A stretch of DNA of 59,781 nt from positions 1-59,781 of the forward strand of contig NZ_SADD01000020.1 of the NCBI RefSeq assembly GCF_004005565.1, read 5' to 3'. Shown here in pieces: positions 33,689-42,445 of the stretch (positions within the stretch are counted from its first letter, which is position 1; the number at the start of each line of letters is the position of its first letter). Source of the DNA: Lujinxingia sediminis. GTDB taxonomy: Bacteria > Myxococcota_A > Bradymonadia > Bradymonadales > Bradymonadaceae. A program made the translations under genes and the position numbers. The notes beneath the pieces were generated by a model. The model ran no database searches, was not told the DNA's origin, and saw only the letters and a list, made by a program, of their open reading frames with translations.

Positions 33689-36025
33689 TCAGCGGCGACT
33701 CATCTCAAAGCCCTCCACGATCCCCTCGACGATGAGCGCCGCGCGTTCCAGACGCTCCTCCCAGCCCACGCTCTCCCCCTCTTCCACCGGCCGTCCGGCC
33801 CGGGAGAGGTTCGCCACCGCAGCGCCAAAGAGCGTGCGCCCGCTCTGATCCACGGACATCCCCTCCTCGGCAGCGAGCGCCTGGTAGTCGTTGAGCAACC
33901 TGGCGACGAGCGCCGACTCCACCTCGCTCCAGGCCACCTCCGTCGGCCGTGCATGGCGGCGCTTGCCCACCAGCACAAAAGACGTGTTCACCGCCCGCGA
34001 GTGCATCGCCCGCGGGCGCTCCGAGCGCTCCACGGTCATGGGCCATGCGGCCACCAGCTCCAGGTCAGCCTCATCAAAGGCCTGGGCAATCGCCGCCCAG
34101 GCCGCCACCGCGCTGTGTGCAAAGATCATCGAGAGCACGCCGCCCGGCTTCAACACCCGACGCACCTCCTGAAGCACCCGGGTCATCCCCCGAGTGTAGT
34201 AGCGCTGTGCAAGCTGTGCCGAATCATGCTCGTGCCGGTTCATCGTCAACTCCCGGCTCTGATCGGTGGTCACTTCCTCAAAAACTTCCGGGAAGATCCT
34301 CCCGAGCGCCAGGCGCTTCCATACAAAGATGCAGTCGGCCAACACATTATAATAGAGGTTATCGAAGTAGGGCGGATCGGTGGCCACCACATCAAAAAAA
34401 CCGTCTTCAAAAGGCAGCTCGCGCGCATCCGACTTAAGCACCACCGGGGCGTGTTTGAAGTCCGGCACGCTTTTGAGCCCGCGCACAATACGATCGAGCT
34501 TATCCCAGAGGTTCGCCGGCGACTCTTCGGTGGGATCGATCTCGGCAAAGTCCCAGACCATGGGGATCCCCGGCCCGCTGAGCGCACGACCGACCTGCTC
34601 ATTCTGCGCAATCCAGGTCGCAAGTTCGCTGTTCCAGTCCACCAGCTGGTCGATCAGCGCGGAGAGAAACGCCGCCAACGCCCGCGCCTTCTCGGTGCCA
34701 TGGGACGACTCCCAACGCCCGAACGACTCGCTGAGCAGACGGCACAGCCGCACCAGCGTGGCGAGCTGACGTTTGCTGAAAAGATCCGCATGTCTGGCGA
34801 GCCCATAGAGCGAGGGGTTGGTCACCCCCGACCACTGCGGAAGCGTGGCGCCGGGCAACGCTCCGGCCAGCGCCGCAAGATCACTCTCCAACGCCTCATC
34901 GAGCACCGCCTCCTCGGGAAGCGCTCCCTCAGCGCGCACATAACTCTTATGCCCCCTGGCGCTGCGACCGGTCGACCGCACCATCGCGCTGAGCTCTTCA
35001 CGGCCGCTCTCGGCCAGCGCCTCCACCAGCGCCTCACGCTCCAGCGTCGTCTCACAAAAGGGGCACATCACACGCCGACCCGCCCACGCCGAGCCGTCCT
35101 CGGGAGGATCACCATGATCGCGCAGCGCCACGAAGTAGCGCTTCGAGACCGGGTCGACGCGCCGAGCCACATGGGTCAGCCGCCCCTTGCGCTTGACCAG
35201 CCAGGGCCGCTTCGAGAGCGCGAGCTCCCCGCCGCACTCCGGGCAATCCACCTGCCGGCTCCACACATAGGCGATCGTGCGACCGGCCTCCCCGGCATCC
35301 CGCGCCGGAAAAAACGTCGCCGTCTCCTCATGCAACGCCTCCAGGAGCGCTCGCCCCTCCTGCTCCACAAGCTCCGGAAGATCCGCGCCGACCTGCGAAT
35401 AGTTCAAAAGCGCCAGCTGGATAAAATGCGCCAGCTCGTTGTTATCCACCGAATAGGCTCGCGTCCCGATGTACGCCGCCTCCAGCGGAATGGTTGCCCC
35501 GCCGCTGAACATATCCAGCACCCGCTGCTCCCCCTGGCGCATCAGCTGCTCGACCCCGAACTTGCTCAAACCACGGCCAGCCTCGCGACAATAATCCTCA
35601 ATCAATGCGCGAGCTTGCGACACATTCACATCCCCCTGAATCAAGGATGTCGCCACCACGCCGCACACCGCCGCGAAAGGCCGACGCGCCCACCAGGTAA
35701 AGATCGTATGCGGCGTCTTTCCCCGCTGGTAGCGCTCCTTACGGCTGGCCTCACTGACCGCGTCGGAGGGAAAGAAGCGCTCAATCAGGCGCACCGCCGT
35801 CGCGTCCTTCGGCCCGGTGCTCTCCTGCAAGCCCAGCTCCGCCAGACTCGGCTCACTGAGGTCCACACCGGACACCTCCTCCACCCCCGAGGATTCGTCT
35901 TCCATCCCGACCAGCACGCCCTCCCGATCGGGAAAACGCACCCATTGCAGACGCTCCGGCCCACACTGCGGCTCCAGCACCACAAAATGCGTGCCCAGAC
36001 ATGTGACCTGCTCTTCTTCGGTCAT
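33689..36025 (-). CDS. DUF1156-family DNA methyltransferase
   Basis: The 778-residue protein has an N-terminal DUF1156 region (SRKERYQRGKTPHTIFTWWA, then RPFAAVCGVV). A methyltransferase fold contains VLDMFSGGATIPLEAAYIGT as the SAM site, and near residue 595 the catalytic TDPPYFDNLYY. Two CxxC pairs (CPECGG, CPFC) in between suggest a zinc ribbon. DPPY indicates amino-methylation of adenine or N4-cytosine. The ATG at 36025 follows GAGGA; an ATG at 36040 is possible. In other genomes DUF1156 proteins accompany DUF499 and DUF3780 in defence-like clusters; none is here, so it appears solitary. Confidence 0.82.
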   Translation of the reverse strand: MTEEEQVTCLGTHFVVLEPQCGPERLQWVRFPDREGVLVGMEDESSGVEEVSGVDLSEPSLAELGLQESTGPKDATAVRLIERFFPSDAVSEASRKERYQRGKTPHTIFTWWARRPFAAVCGVVATSLIQGDVNVSQARALIEDYCREAGRGLSKFGVEQLMRQGEQRVLDMFSGGATIPLEAAYIGTRAYSVDNNELAHFIQLALLNYSQVGADLPELVEQEGRALLEALHEETATFFPARDAGEAGRTIAYVWSRQVDCPECGGELALSKRPWLVKRKGRLTHVARRVDPVSKRYFVALRDHGDPPEDGSAWAGRRVMCPFCETTLEREALVEALAESGREELSAMVRSTGRSARGHKSYVRAEGALPEEAVLDEALESDLAALAGALPGATLPQWSGVTNPSLYGLARHADLFSKRQLATLVRLCRLLSESFGRWESSHGTEKARALAAFLSALIDQLVDWNSELATWIAQNEQVGRALSGPGIPMVWDFAEIDPTEESPANLWDKLDRIVRGLKSVPDFKHAPVVLKSDARELPFEDGFFDVVATDPPYFDNLYYNVLADCIFVWKRLALGRIFPEVFEEVTTDQSRELTMNRHEHDSAQLAQRYYTRGMTRVLQEVRRVLKPGGVLSMIFAHSAVAAWAAIAQAFDEADLELVAAWPMTVERSERPRAMHSRAVNTSFVLVGKRRHARPTEVAWSEVESALVARLLNDYQALAAEEGMSVDQSGRTLFGAAVANLSRAGRPVEEGESVGWEERLERAALIVEGIVEGFEMSRR

Positions 36026-36389
36026 GGCTTTCGTCCTCATCAGGGTTACCAACATAGTTACACAACTAGCCCCGGCAGGGGTATACATATCGAATCTTAG
36101 CCACCCCCGATCGTCCGACGGCGTATGACAATCAGAGCCTATGGCGCTCAATCGACACGGAGCCTCGCCTATGACCTACATAACGACTCAAAACTTTACA
36201 TATTTCAACATTTCTATTTTTTGTGTGATACGCAGGCTTCACCACACTGCGCAACGCCGCGCACCGGCAGCTGCATACTCACCAGCCGCTCCATGACGAG
36301 GGCGTTGCCAGAGCGCGGGGGCGCGGCTTAACGTACGCCGCCTGCAACGCTCACCCGCGCCTTCTTTCCCCCGGCCCTCACCCACCGCT
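36026..36389. other. divergent intergenic region
   Basis: About 365 bp between the divergent methyltransferase and pseudouridine synthase genes. A patch near 36170-36235 is AT-rich (ACATATTTCAACATTTCTAT) and probably holds promoters, but no clear -35/-10 pair stands out. I see no gene or RNA in it. Confidence 0.5.
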
Positions 36390-37283
36390 ATGATGATCCC
36401 CCGTCGCCTCGATAAATTTATCGCGGACTGCACCGGACTTCCCCGGCGCGAGATCCACCGCCGCCTCAAGCATGACGTCGTGCACATTGAGCGCCCCGCC
36501 CCCTGGGAGTCGCCGCAGGCCTGGCCGGAGACGTTGATCTACGCCGACGATCGCGTCTTCTTTGAGCAGACGCTGCTGCAGCCACGCGCGCCGTCGAGCT
36601 ACTTCATGCACCACAAGCCCATGGGAGTCGTCTCCACGACCTCCTCCCCCTCCGGCGCCCCCTGCCTGGGCCCGACCCTCGACGCGCTACCGGAGGGCAC
36701 CTTCCCGGTGGGACGCCTCGACCGCGACACCACCGGCCTGATGCTGATGATCGACGACGGCGATCTCGCGCACCTTCTTCTCCACCCGAAATTTCATATC
36801 GAAAAAGAGTACATCCTGCGCATCCCCGGCCTACTTCACCCCGACGATCCGCGCATCGCCCGCGCCCTGGAAGGCGTCGAGCTCAACGACGGGCCGGCCC
36901 GTGCGCTCAGCGCCCGTGTCGTATCCTCGGATGAGGATCACAGCCTGCTTGGCCTCATCGTCGACGAGGGGCGCAAACACCTGGTGCGGCGCATGGCCCG
37001 TGCGCTCGATCTTCGCCTTCAACATCTGCACCGCGCCCGCATGGGCGAGCTTCAGCTCGGGGAGCTGGCGCTCGGCGAAACCCGGGCGTTGGGCCAGGGG
37101 GAGGTTGCCGCCCTCTGGCGCGCCGTCGGCGGCCAGGAACGCGTGATGCGCCGACGCCTGGGCGCTCTCTTTCGCATCGCCGACGACCGCCGCACCGAGG
37201 CGCGCCCCGAGCTTCGCCTGGAGCATTATCTGGAACATGCCGGCCAAAAGCTCGAAGATTCACTAAACATTTCAACACCTTAA
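36390..37283 (+). CDS. RsuA/RluB-family rRNA pseudouridine synthase
   Basis: The 297-residue protein has an N-terminal S4-like RNA-binding segment (RRLDKFIADCTGLPRREIHR). The catalytic pseudouridine synthase domain follows, with SYFMHHKPMGVVSTTSSPSG and FPVGRLDRDTTGLMLMIDDG (catalytic Asp in GRLDRDT). The later motifs GLIVDEGRKHLVRRMARAL and LHRARMGELQLGEL are also present. It converts uridine to pseudouridine in 16S or 23S rRNA; the site cannot be told from sequence. The C-terminal tail of about 60 residues (from VMRRRLGALF) has no match I recognise. It begins with two Met codons. Confidence 0.88.
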   Translation: MMIPRRLDKFIADCTGLPRREIHRRLKHDVVHIERPAPWESPQAWPETLIYADDRVFFEQTLLQPRAPSSYFMHHKPMGVVSTTSSPSGAPCLGPTLDALPEGTFPVGRLDRDTTGLMLMIDDGDLAHLLLHPKFHIEKEYILRIPGLLHPDDPRIARALEGVELNDGPARALSARVVSSDEDHSLLGLIVDEGRKHLVRRMARALDLRLQHLHRARMGELQLGELALGETRALGQGEVAALWRAVGGQERVMRRRLGALFRIADDRRTEARPELRLEHYLEHAGQKLEDSLNISTP

Positions 37284-37591
37284 CGCGCACAAGCAAAACA
37301 CAACCTCGGCCAATGACAGTGCGCCCCTCCGCGATGCCCCGACGTCGGCGCTCCCGAAAAGTTCCGCTCTCAACGCATCTTTTTTCGATCCCCCGGAATG
37401 ATTCCCCCCCTCTCTGAGCGTTATAGTCTTCGATGATGGCGAGGCTCCCTGAGGGCCTCGGGTTCGAGCTAACCCCTTGAGCCGGCGAGCAAAGCTCGCC
37501 CCGACGTCGGGTTCGGGACCGGCACCCGGGAACGGCGTTCGCGATCGAGATAAATCGCGCATTCGACGTGCCGCAAAAAGGAGGTGATCCA

Positions 37592-37639
37592 GTGAGTAGC
37601 GACTGTACCCATACGGCTGGTGAGGTGGTGTCCTGCTAG
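37592..37639 (+). CDS. 15-codon small ORF with extended Shine-Dalgarno
   Basis: GTG start at 37592 with stop TAG at 37637 encodes MSSDCTHTAGEVVSC. GGAGG ends seven bases before the start within AAAGGAGGTGATCCAG, a 16-base match to the complement of the 16S rRNA tail. Two Cys residues frame the peptide. The TAG lies in the palindrome CCTGCTAGCAGG. Beyond it the frame stays open for 35 more codons. Translation is plausible from the signal strength but not shown. Confidence 0.4.
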   Translation: MSSDCTHTAGEVVSC

Positions 37640-37756
37640 CAGGCCCCCACGGTCTGGCGTCGTCCCTCTCGCTCCAGGCAAACCCCTGATGGGGTCTACG
37701 AGAGAGACGCTCAGCGGCTGGTGGCCGCGACGCTAGTGGTATCTTGACACCACCGC

Positions 37757-37822
37757 CCCCGCGTAGATTCGGCTCGGCCGGGCCGAGAAGACCTGAGAGC
37801 ATCCACGCGGGGCCTTTTTTTT
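37757..37822 (+). terminator. terminator 1 of the structured transcript
   Basis: CCCCGCGT (37757-37764) pairs with ACGCGGGG (37805-37812), with an inner CTCGGCC/GGCCGAG hairpin. CC and eight T follow the stem. Confidence 0.85.
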
Positions 37823-37834
37823 CTGCCCCCATGC

Positions 37835-37871
37835 AACTCGCGAATCGCCTCCACGGCGTCGCGAGTTTTTT
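37835..37871 (+). terminator. terminator 2 of the structured transcript
   Basis: AACTCGCGA (37835-37843) pairs with TCGCGAGTT (37859-37867), with CGCC/GGCG inside, followed by a T run. It lies 12 bp after the first terminator. Confidence 0.82.
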
Positions 37872-37890
37872 CGTTTCTTGATCGACGCAC

Positions 37891-37988
37891 GACGATCGGG
37901 TGCCAGGCCTTCGATCTGCTTCCAAATCAAGACGATCGGGTGCCAGGCCTTCGATCTGCTTCCAAATCAAGACGATCGGGTGCCAGGC
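37891..37988 (+). repeat. 40-bp tandem repeat, 2.5 copies, with GATCGGGTGCCAGG core
   Basis: Units at 37891-37930 and 37931-37970 are identical; a partial third ends at 37988. Each contains GATCGGGTGCCAGG, the reverse complement of the motif repeated eight times at 59315-59523. Confidence 0.95.
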
Positions 37989-38073
37989 GACCGCACATGA
38001 CCTCCTGAACGAAAAAAACGCCCCACCCTTATGGGTGGAGCGTCATCGTTTGCGACCCTGGCGTGTTGCGAGC

Positions 38074-39075
38074 TCAGCGCTGCTCGACCACCGCATCAAA
38101 GATCCACTCGTAATCGTTGAGCTGCGGCAGAATCACCGAAATCTCACAGAGCCCGGGGGCCATTCCCTTAAGCGATACGGTGTTCTCATCAGAAGGCTCC
38201 ACATCGAAGTTCACGCTGCCATCGGGGCCCAGACAGGTTTCCGGAGTGAGCACCTCCACGTTCATCCAGAGGTTGTTGCACACCGGCCAGATATCGCCGT
38301 GAGGCGGACGCGTGATGGGACGCAACAGCAGCTCATCGGTACGACCTTCGTGCAACCGGCCTTCGGCCGTATCGAAATCGAGCACATCCGCGGTGATCAC
38401 CTGTACGCCCAGCTCACGTCGCGAGCCGGAGTGAGGCGCAATCGTCGACTTCACCAGCACCGGCCCGGGCTGCGTAAATGGCGAGAGATGGAACCCCGCT
38501 TCATCGCAGCGTCCACGTCCGGAGACTTCTTCGGGGCTCAACTCCAGACCGCAGGAGCGGGTTGAACCGACCACCATGTCTCCGCCCGAGGAGTAACGTC
38601 GAAAGTCCAGCGTCACCGGCGTGCCCACCAGATAGGCGGCGTTGGCCGTGGAGCCGCACACGTGCGCAAGCTCCGCCCGCGCCACATCGGCCACCTTAAA
38701 GGTCGTCGCGTCGCTGAAACGCTCTCCGCCCCCCTCGACCTCCACGCTCAAACGCGCCTCGCCGGCACGCCGCCCTGAGAGCACCACCGCGTGCGGATAA
38801 TCCCGGGAGACGCTCACCTCGAAGATCCCTTCGGGCTCGACCTTCATCTCCACCACGCGATCGACCTGGCGGTCATCGATCCCCTCCAGATAGAGCAGCA
38901 TGCCGCTACCCACGGCCAGGGGGCGGTTGAACTCGGTGCTGTTGTCGGCGGGCAAATAGAAGAACTGCACGTTGCCCTCTTCGCCCTCCTGCCGAGCACG
39001 GTCATCGCAGGCCGTCGTCATCACGACGGCCGCCGCCATCAGCATCATCATCGCTCGGGTGCGCACGCCACTCAT
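38074..39075 (-). CDS. lipoprotein of unknown function
   Basis: The 333-residue protein has a signal peptide (MMMLMAAAVVMTTAC) with the lipidated Cys at residue 23, followed by DD, which may favour inner-membrane retention. The mature part looks like beta-sandwich domains (GIFEVSVSRDYPHAVVLSGR, RAGEARLSVEVEGGGERF), resembling bacterial Ig-like folds. Four further Cys occur, in HVCGS, SCGLEL, GRCDE and PVCNN. The start at 39075 has GAGGAG upstream. A quasi-palindromic element lies 50 bp upstream of the gene. No family is recognised. Confidence 0.65.
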   Translation of the reverse strand: MSGVRTRAMMMLMAAAVVMTTACDDRARQEGEEGNVQFFYLPADNSTEFNRPLAVGSGMLLYLEGIDDRQVDRVVEMKVEPEGIFEVSVSRDYPHAVVLSGRRAGEARLSVEVEGGGERFSDATTFKVADVARAELAHVCGSTANAAYLVGTPVTLDFRRYSSGGDMVVGSTRSCGLELSPEEVSGRGRCDEAGFHLSPFTQPGPVLVKSTIAPHSGSRRELGVQVITADVLDFDTAEGRLHEGRTDELLLRPITRPPHGDIWPVCNNLWMNVEVLTPETCLGPDGSVNFDVEPSDENTVSLKGMAPGLCEISVILPQLNDYEWIFDAVVEQR

Positions 39076-39124
39076 CTCTCACTCCTCATGCCGGGTGGTC
39101 CATCGTCAGGGCCGATGTCTTACT

Positions 39125-39284
39125 ACGCCGTGAGCCAACGTTGACGCCATGTCTGCTGCATCGAGAGCACCCTGAGCTGCGTTGCAAATCCTCGACGATG
39201 CTAAAGCATCGCCTGTGGTTTGCGCCTTGCCCAGGTCACTCTCGAATTCGCATCCAAAGACGTAAAAAATTGCCTCACGGCGTT
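39125..39284. repeat. 160-bp quasi-palindromic element, copy 2
   Basis: The ends are ACGCCGTGAGC and CTCACGGCGT. The centre is a perfect CGATGC-TAAA-GCATCG hairpin, with outer GCAAA/TTTGC pairing. It is close to copy 3 over most of its length. It lies between two minus-strand envelope genes. Confidence 0.88.
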
Positions 39285-39386
39285 ATAAAGACGCCGCACA
39301 CTGCCGACTATTCAACCTTTTACAACCCGAGAGGAGCACACTCGCAGCCCGGCGGCAACCCGCCGGCGGGGCCGCGCTGAGATGCA

Positions 39387-40256
39387 TCAGATGAGGTTGT
39401 ACTGGAAGCCCAGGCTCACAATCACCAGGTTGAGCCAGTTTTTGGTGTAACCATCGCCCGGCCCGGCCTGGTTCTGGGAGGTGCCATCGGCACCGCCGCC
39501 CAGGTAACGCACGTTCAAAAACGCATCGATCTCAGGTGTCACAACCACGCCTGCGCGCAGGCTGGCGTCGAGGATCGCGCCGAGCACTTCAGTGTCGGTG
39601 CTCCCGTTGACCCAGCGTCCCGGAGCGTAAAAGCCGTCGACCTCGGCACCAAACCACACGCCATTCTCCAGCGTGTGACGCCCGCGTACCTTCAAGATCG
39701 GCACCGGCCCTACATCGCGACGTACGCGCCGCAGCGTGCCGTCGCCGCTCTCAAAGCTGATCGTCGCGTTACGAATCTGCAGCGACGCCCCTACCCCGAG
39801 CTCCGTGCGTTCCGACTTGATCAGATCAAACATATAGCTCGCCCGATAAAACGAGAACCCGTAGCGCAGGTTCAGGGGCGTTTCCTCGGCAAAGACCGCC
39901 CCGTCAGCCACCACCTCGCGCTCGGTAAGCACCTCGGTCTGAACATCGAGAGGCTGGTACAAAAACACCACGTTATGACGCCCCCCGAACTTCGCCTCCA
40001 CACTCAGGCGCATAAAGGGAAAGAGCACATCCTGCCCCCCCTCCTCCACATAGTCGAAGTAGGTGCCGTCCCGCCCGAACTGAATCTTGTGGTAGACCGG
40101 CGAGTTGAAGCCGAGCTCGGCGACAGTCGACACCCGGTAGCCCCGGTCCGACGTGTCCTCCGCCGTCTCCTGAGCGCTGGCCGTCGCCGCCAGCCCCATC
40201 ACCGCCGCGGCCGAGAGCCCCGCCCACACCTTTGCCATCGATCGCCCATGACCCAT
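39387..40256 (-). CDS. outer-membrane beta-barrel-like protein
   Basis: The 289-residue protein has a signal peptide (MAKVWAGLSAAAVMGLAATA, then SAQ). Alternating amphipathic strands follow, rich in aromatic residues (NVVFLYQPLDVQTEV, NLRYGFSFYRASYMF, LGVGASLQIRNATISFES). It ends IVSLGFQYNLI, a typical barrel-closing strand. It is probably an outer-membrane protein without assigned substrate. The ATG at 40256 follows GGAGG at seven bases; the frame is open for 64 more codons upstream but these lack protein character. A 55-bp block shared with the bEBP upstream region lies 130 bp before it. Confidence 0.7.
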   Translation of the reverse strand: MGHGRSMAKVWAGLSAAAVMGLAATASAQETAEDTSDRGYRVSTVAELGFNSPVYHKIQFGRDGTYFDYVEEGGQDVLFPFMRLSVEAKFGGRHNVVFLYQPLDVQTEVLTEREVVADGAVFAEETPLNLRYGFSFYRASYMFDLIKSERTELGVGASLQIRNATISFESGDGTLRRVRRDVGPVPILKVRGRHTLENGVWFGAEVDGFYAPGRWVNGSTDTEVLGAILDASLRAGVVVTPEIDAFLNVRYLGGGADGTSQNQAGPGDGYTKNWLNLVIVSLGFQYNLI

Positions 40257-40386
40257 CGTTTTCCTCCACTGGAACATCGCGTTCATCATCGATTCACGAC
40301 CCACCATCGGGCCCATCTCAGAGGTAAACACGTCCCTCCCCACGGACAGCGAACCCACTCCCCGGATGACATGCACCGCGATGTTG

Positions 40387-40441
40387 CAAAAAAGCACCAA
40401 CAAATAACCCATTAAAATCGACCACTTACACGAAAGACCGC
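40387..40441 (-). promoter_or_regulatory. conserved block upstream of the barrel gene
   Basis: On the plus strand it reads AAAAAGCACC, then CCATTAAAATCGACCACTTA and GAAAGACCGC. It matches 46605-46660 closely across about 55 bp. Both lie 130-150 bp before a minus-strand gene. It may be a shared promoter or operator. Confidence 0.45.
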
Positions 40442-40474
40442 AACGCACCTGGTATCACCCTGCGCCAAAAACAA

Positions 40475-40506
40475 AACCCCCGAGCACCGGAGGGTGCTCG
40501 GGGGTT
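40475..40506 (-). terminator. terminator after the glycine-rich lipoprotein gene
   Basis: AACCCCCGAGCACC (40475-40488) pairs with GGTGCTCGGGGGTT (40493-40506). On the minus strand the stem is followed by TTTTGTTTTTG, so it terminates the gene ending at 40547. Confidence 0.87.
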
Positions 40507-40546
40507 CGGCCGCATAGCGCGCGGATTCTAGACGCTTAAGAAGGCG

Positions 40547-42445
40547 TCAGAGGTTGCAGCCGAAGCTCTCCATCGAGCGACCGGTTTCACCCTGATTTCC
40601 TGGAGAGTATCCCCCCTGACCGCCTCCTCGAGCGATGAAGGAGACATCATCTCCCACAGCCAACGTCGACTCATGACAATATACCCCATACGAGCCTCCA
40701 CCTGCGCCCCCACCACCATAACCTCCGGGGGCTCCTCGCCCACCTTGCCCTCCCATTCCTCCGAGATGCGGAGCAAGGTCACGACAGGTTCCTTCAGAGT
40801 CGCAATGGTTGAATGCCGGATTCCCACCAGATCCTCCAACTCCCCCCTGACCACCTTCTCCTCCCTGGCCACCCGCACCGCCTAGATTCCCAACAAAGGA
40901 GCTCTCGCTAAGTGTGATATGGCTTCGTAACACACGCAGACCAAAACTCGCTCCTCCAGGCTGACCACCCTCGCCAGCCTTTCCACCACATCCTCCGGAG
41001 CCGCCGCCCCCTCCTGCTGACCCAATCAAAAAGGAGATGGTCACATTCTTCTCCAAACCTCCTCCTCCACCTGCTCCTCCTCCTCCGGGAGCGCCATCGC
41101 CACCACGCCCGCCCTCTCCTCCCGAAACCCACACATCGTAAAACAACTCTCCCGAAGCCACCCCACCAGCGCCAGCCTCGCCACGTCCCTCACCACTGTC
41201 TCCAGTCTCTCCATCTTCGCCCTCCGGAGAGCCACTCTCACCTCGCGCTCCGCCCGCTGCACCTCCTCGCGACTGCCCCGAAGTTGGTGATAAATAACGG
41301 AAATTGCCGAAGTAATCATATCCGTACCGACCTGCCTTTCCTCCCTTTCCTCCGCTTGAAACGCCGGGACATTCTTCATTCACCGCCACTTCATCCGCGG
41401 GAAGACTTGACGATGAGGAATTTGTCGGAGCACTTCTCCCTCGAGAACCACTGTTTCCCGGCTGACCATCATCACCATCTTCGCCCACACTTCCCGGACC
41501 TGGAAGTGCGTCTACGCGATGCAATACAACATCGTTTCCATCTACAATCGACACCCCCACCATCGAACCACCTTTCATAAAATTAGCTCCTGAGGACAAC
41601 GTAATACTATCAACATATACCCTCCCCTGAACATCGACAACTGACATAGCTTTCATTTCAACACCACTACCTCCATCATAATGAAAAATCGTACGACCTG
41701 AAGGTTGTCGCACCCATCCATCAGCTCGATAACCACCCAGAATTTGTATAGCATTTCTAATCAACAATCTCATCGCAATAGGCTGCTCTTCCGGCGTCTC
41801 CGCTACAACAAGAGTTCGAATATCTCGGCCATTCGCAAGCTCCAGCGCCGTGGGAAAGTCATTAAAGGGCGCCATTTTGGTGCCGGTTCCTGGTTGCCCT
41901 GAGGGGTCTACATATACAATTGAATCACAAACATCTTCTGTAATGTTTTGCACCTCGGGCATATCACATGTGCCCAGGCCAGTTTCCCCCTCACCACAGA
42001 CGCGCACCCCCAGACCGCAAACTCCACACGTCTCCTCAGCCGCAACCCCGTTTGTGCAATTACACTCACCGCAGAAAACGGACTCCCCACACCCATTGTC
42101 GATCAGACCACAGCTGTCGGCCGGGCACTCGGTCACCGTCGGCTCGCACGCCTCATCGCACTCCCCACAATCCATCTGCTCGCCACAGCCGTTATCGACC
42201 ATCCCGCATGCGTCGGCGCCGCAGACGCTCGGCTCGCAGACCGGATCGTCTTCAGGATCATCATCCTCCGCATCCCCCGGAGCTCCCGCATCCCCCGGAG
42301 CTCCCGTATCCTCATCCCCCGCATCCTCGCCAGCGTTGTTCACTGGCGTGTCGTCGGTCGGCGTGTCGCCGCAGGCGCTGGCGGCCAGCGTGAGCATGGC
42401 GACGAGCGCAATCCAGATCGTCCATCCCTTCATGTGATGTTGCAT
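40547..42445 (-). CDS. glycine-rich surface lipoprotein
   Basis: The 632-residue protein has a signal ending ASAC and an acidic Asp/Glu/Pro linker. Cys-rich repeats of the form CGxDxCGxxDNGCG follow in two copies (GMVDNGCGEQMDCGEC, GLIDNGCGESVFCGEC). A central part (residues about 190-310) reads like a right-handed beta-helix start (VYVDPSGQPGTGTKMAPFND, as in DUF1565/pectate-lyase-like proteins). The C-terminal half is about 40 percent glycine (GGEGGRGGDGAPGGGGAGGG) with collagen-like GxxG runs. Similar proteins are common in myxobacterial genomes and are thought to be surface-exposed. The ATG at 42445 follows AGGAGG. GC content falls in the middle (near 41580-41900). Confidence 0.72.
   Translation of the reverse strand: MQHHMKGWTIWIALVAMLTLAASACGDTPTDDTPVNNAGEDAGDEDTGAPGDAGAPGDAEDDDPEDDPVCEPSVCGADACGMVDNGCGEQMDCGECDEACEPTVTECPADSCGLIDNGCGESVFCGECNCTNGVAAEETCGVCGLGVRVCGEGETGLGTCDMPEVQNITEDVCDSIVYVDPSGQPGTGTKMAPFNDFPTALELANGRDIRTLVVAETPEEQPIAMRLLIRNAIQILGGYRADGWVRQPSGRTIFHYDGGSGVEMKAMSVVDVQGRVYVDSITLSSGANFMKGGSMVGVSIVDGNDVVLHRVDALPGPGSVGEDGDDGQPGNSGSRGRSAPTNSSSSSLPADEVAVNEECPGVSSGGKGGKAGRYGYDYFGNFRYLSPTSGQSRGGAAGGARGESGSPEGEDGETGDSGEGRGEAGAGGVASGELFYDVWVSGGEGGRGGDGAPGGGGAGGGGGLEKNVTISFLIGSAGGGGGSGGCGGKAGEGGQPGGASFGLRVLRSHITLSESSFVGNLGGAGGQGGEGGQGGVGGSGGNPAFNHCDSEGTCRDLAPHLGGMGGQGGRGAPGGYGGGGAGGGSYGVYCHESTLAVGDDVSFIARGGGQGGYSPGNQGETGRSMESFGCNL

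Larger units (their letters stand above)
37430..37871 (+). ncRNA. candidate structured transcript with two tandem terminators
   Basis: A possible -10 TATAGT lies at 37423. The transcribed region has hairpins GGCGAGC-AA-AGCTCGCC (near 37490) and a stem GCGTC...CTCTCG with CGAGAG...GACGC. That stem encloses ACCCC-TGAT-GGGGT (37653-37712). GCGGC/GCCGC and GTGGT/ACCAC hairpins follow, then two terminators. In the middle, 37577-37592 is perfectly complementary to the 16S rRNA 3' end. It is flanked by a plus-strand rsuA-family gene and a minus-strand lipoprotein gene, so it is not a leader. I recognise no known RNA family (tmRNA, RNase P and SRP motifs are absent). Confidence 0.5.

Noticed and set aside
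33635-36100. 821-residue open frame antisense to the methyltransferase
   Set aside because: It is a shadow of the DUF1156 gene.
37577-37592. Fragment of a 16S rRNA gene
   Set aside because: Only the terminal 16 bases match the complement of the 16S tail; the flanking sequence does not align.
37272-37970. Minus-strand 232-residue frame through the structured transcript
   Set aside because: It crosses both terminators and two tandem repeats, and shows no protein features.
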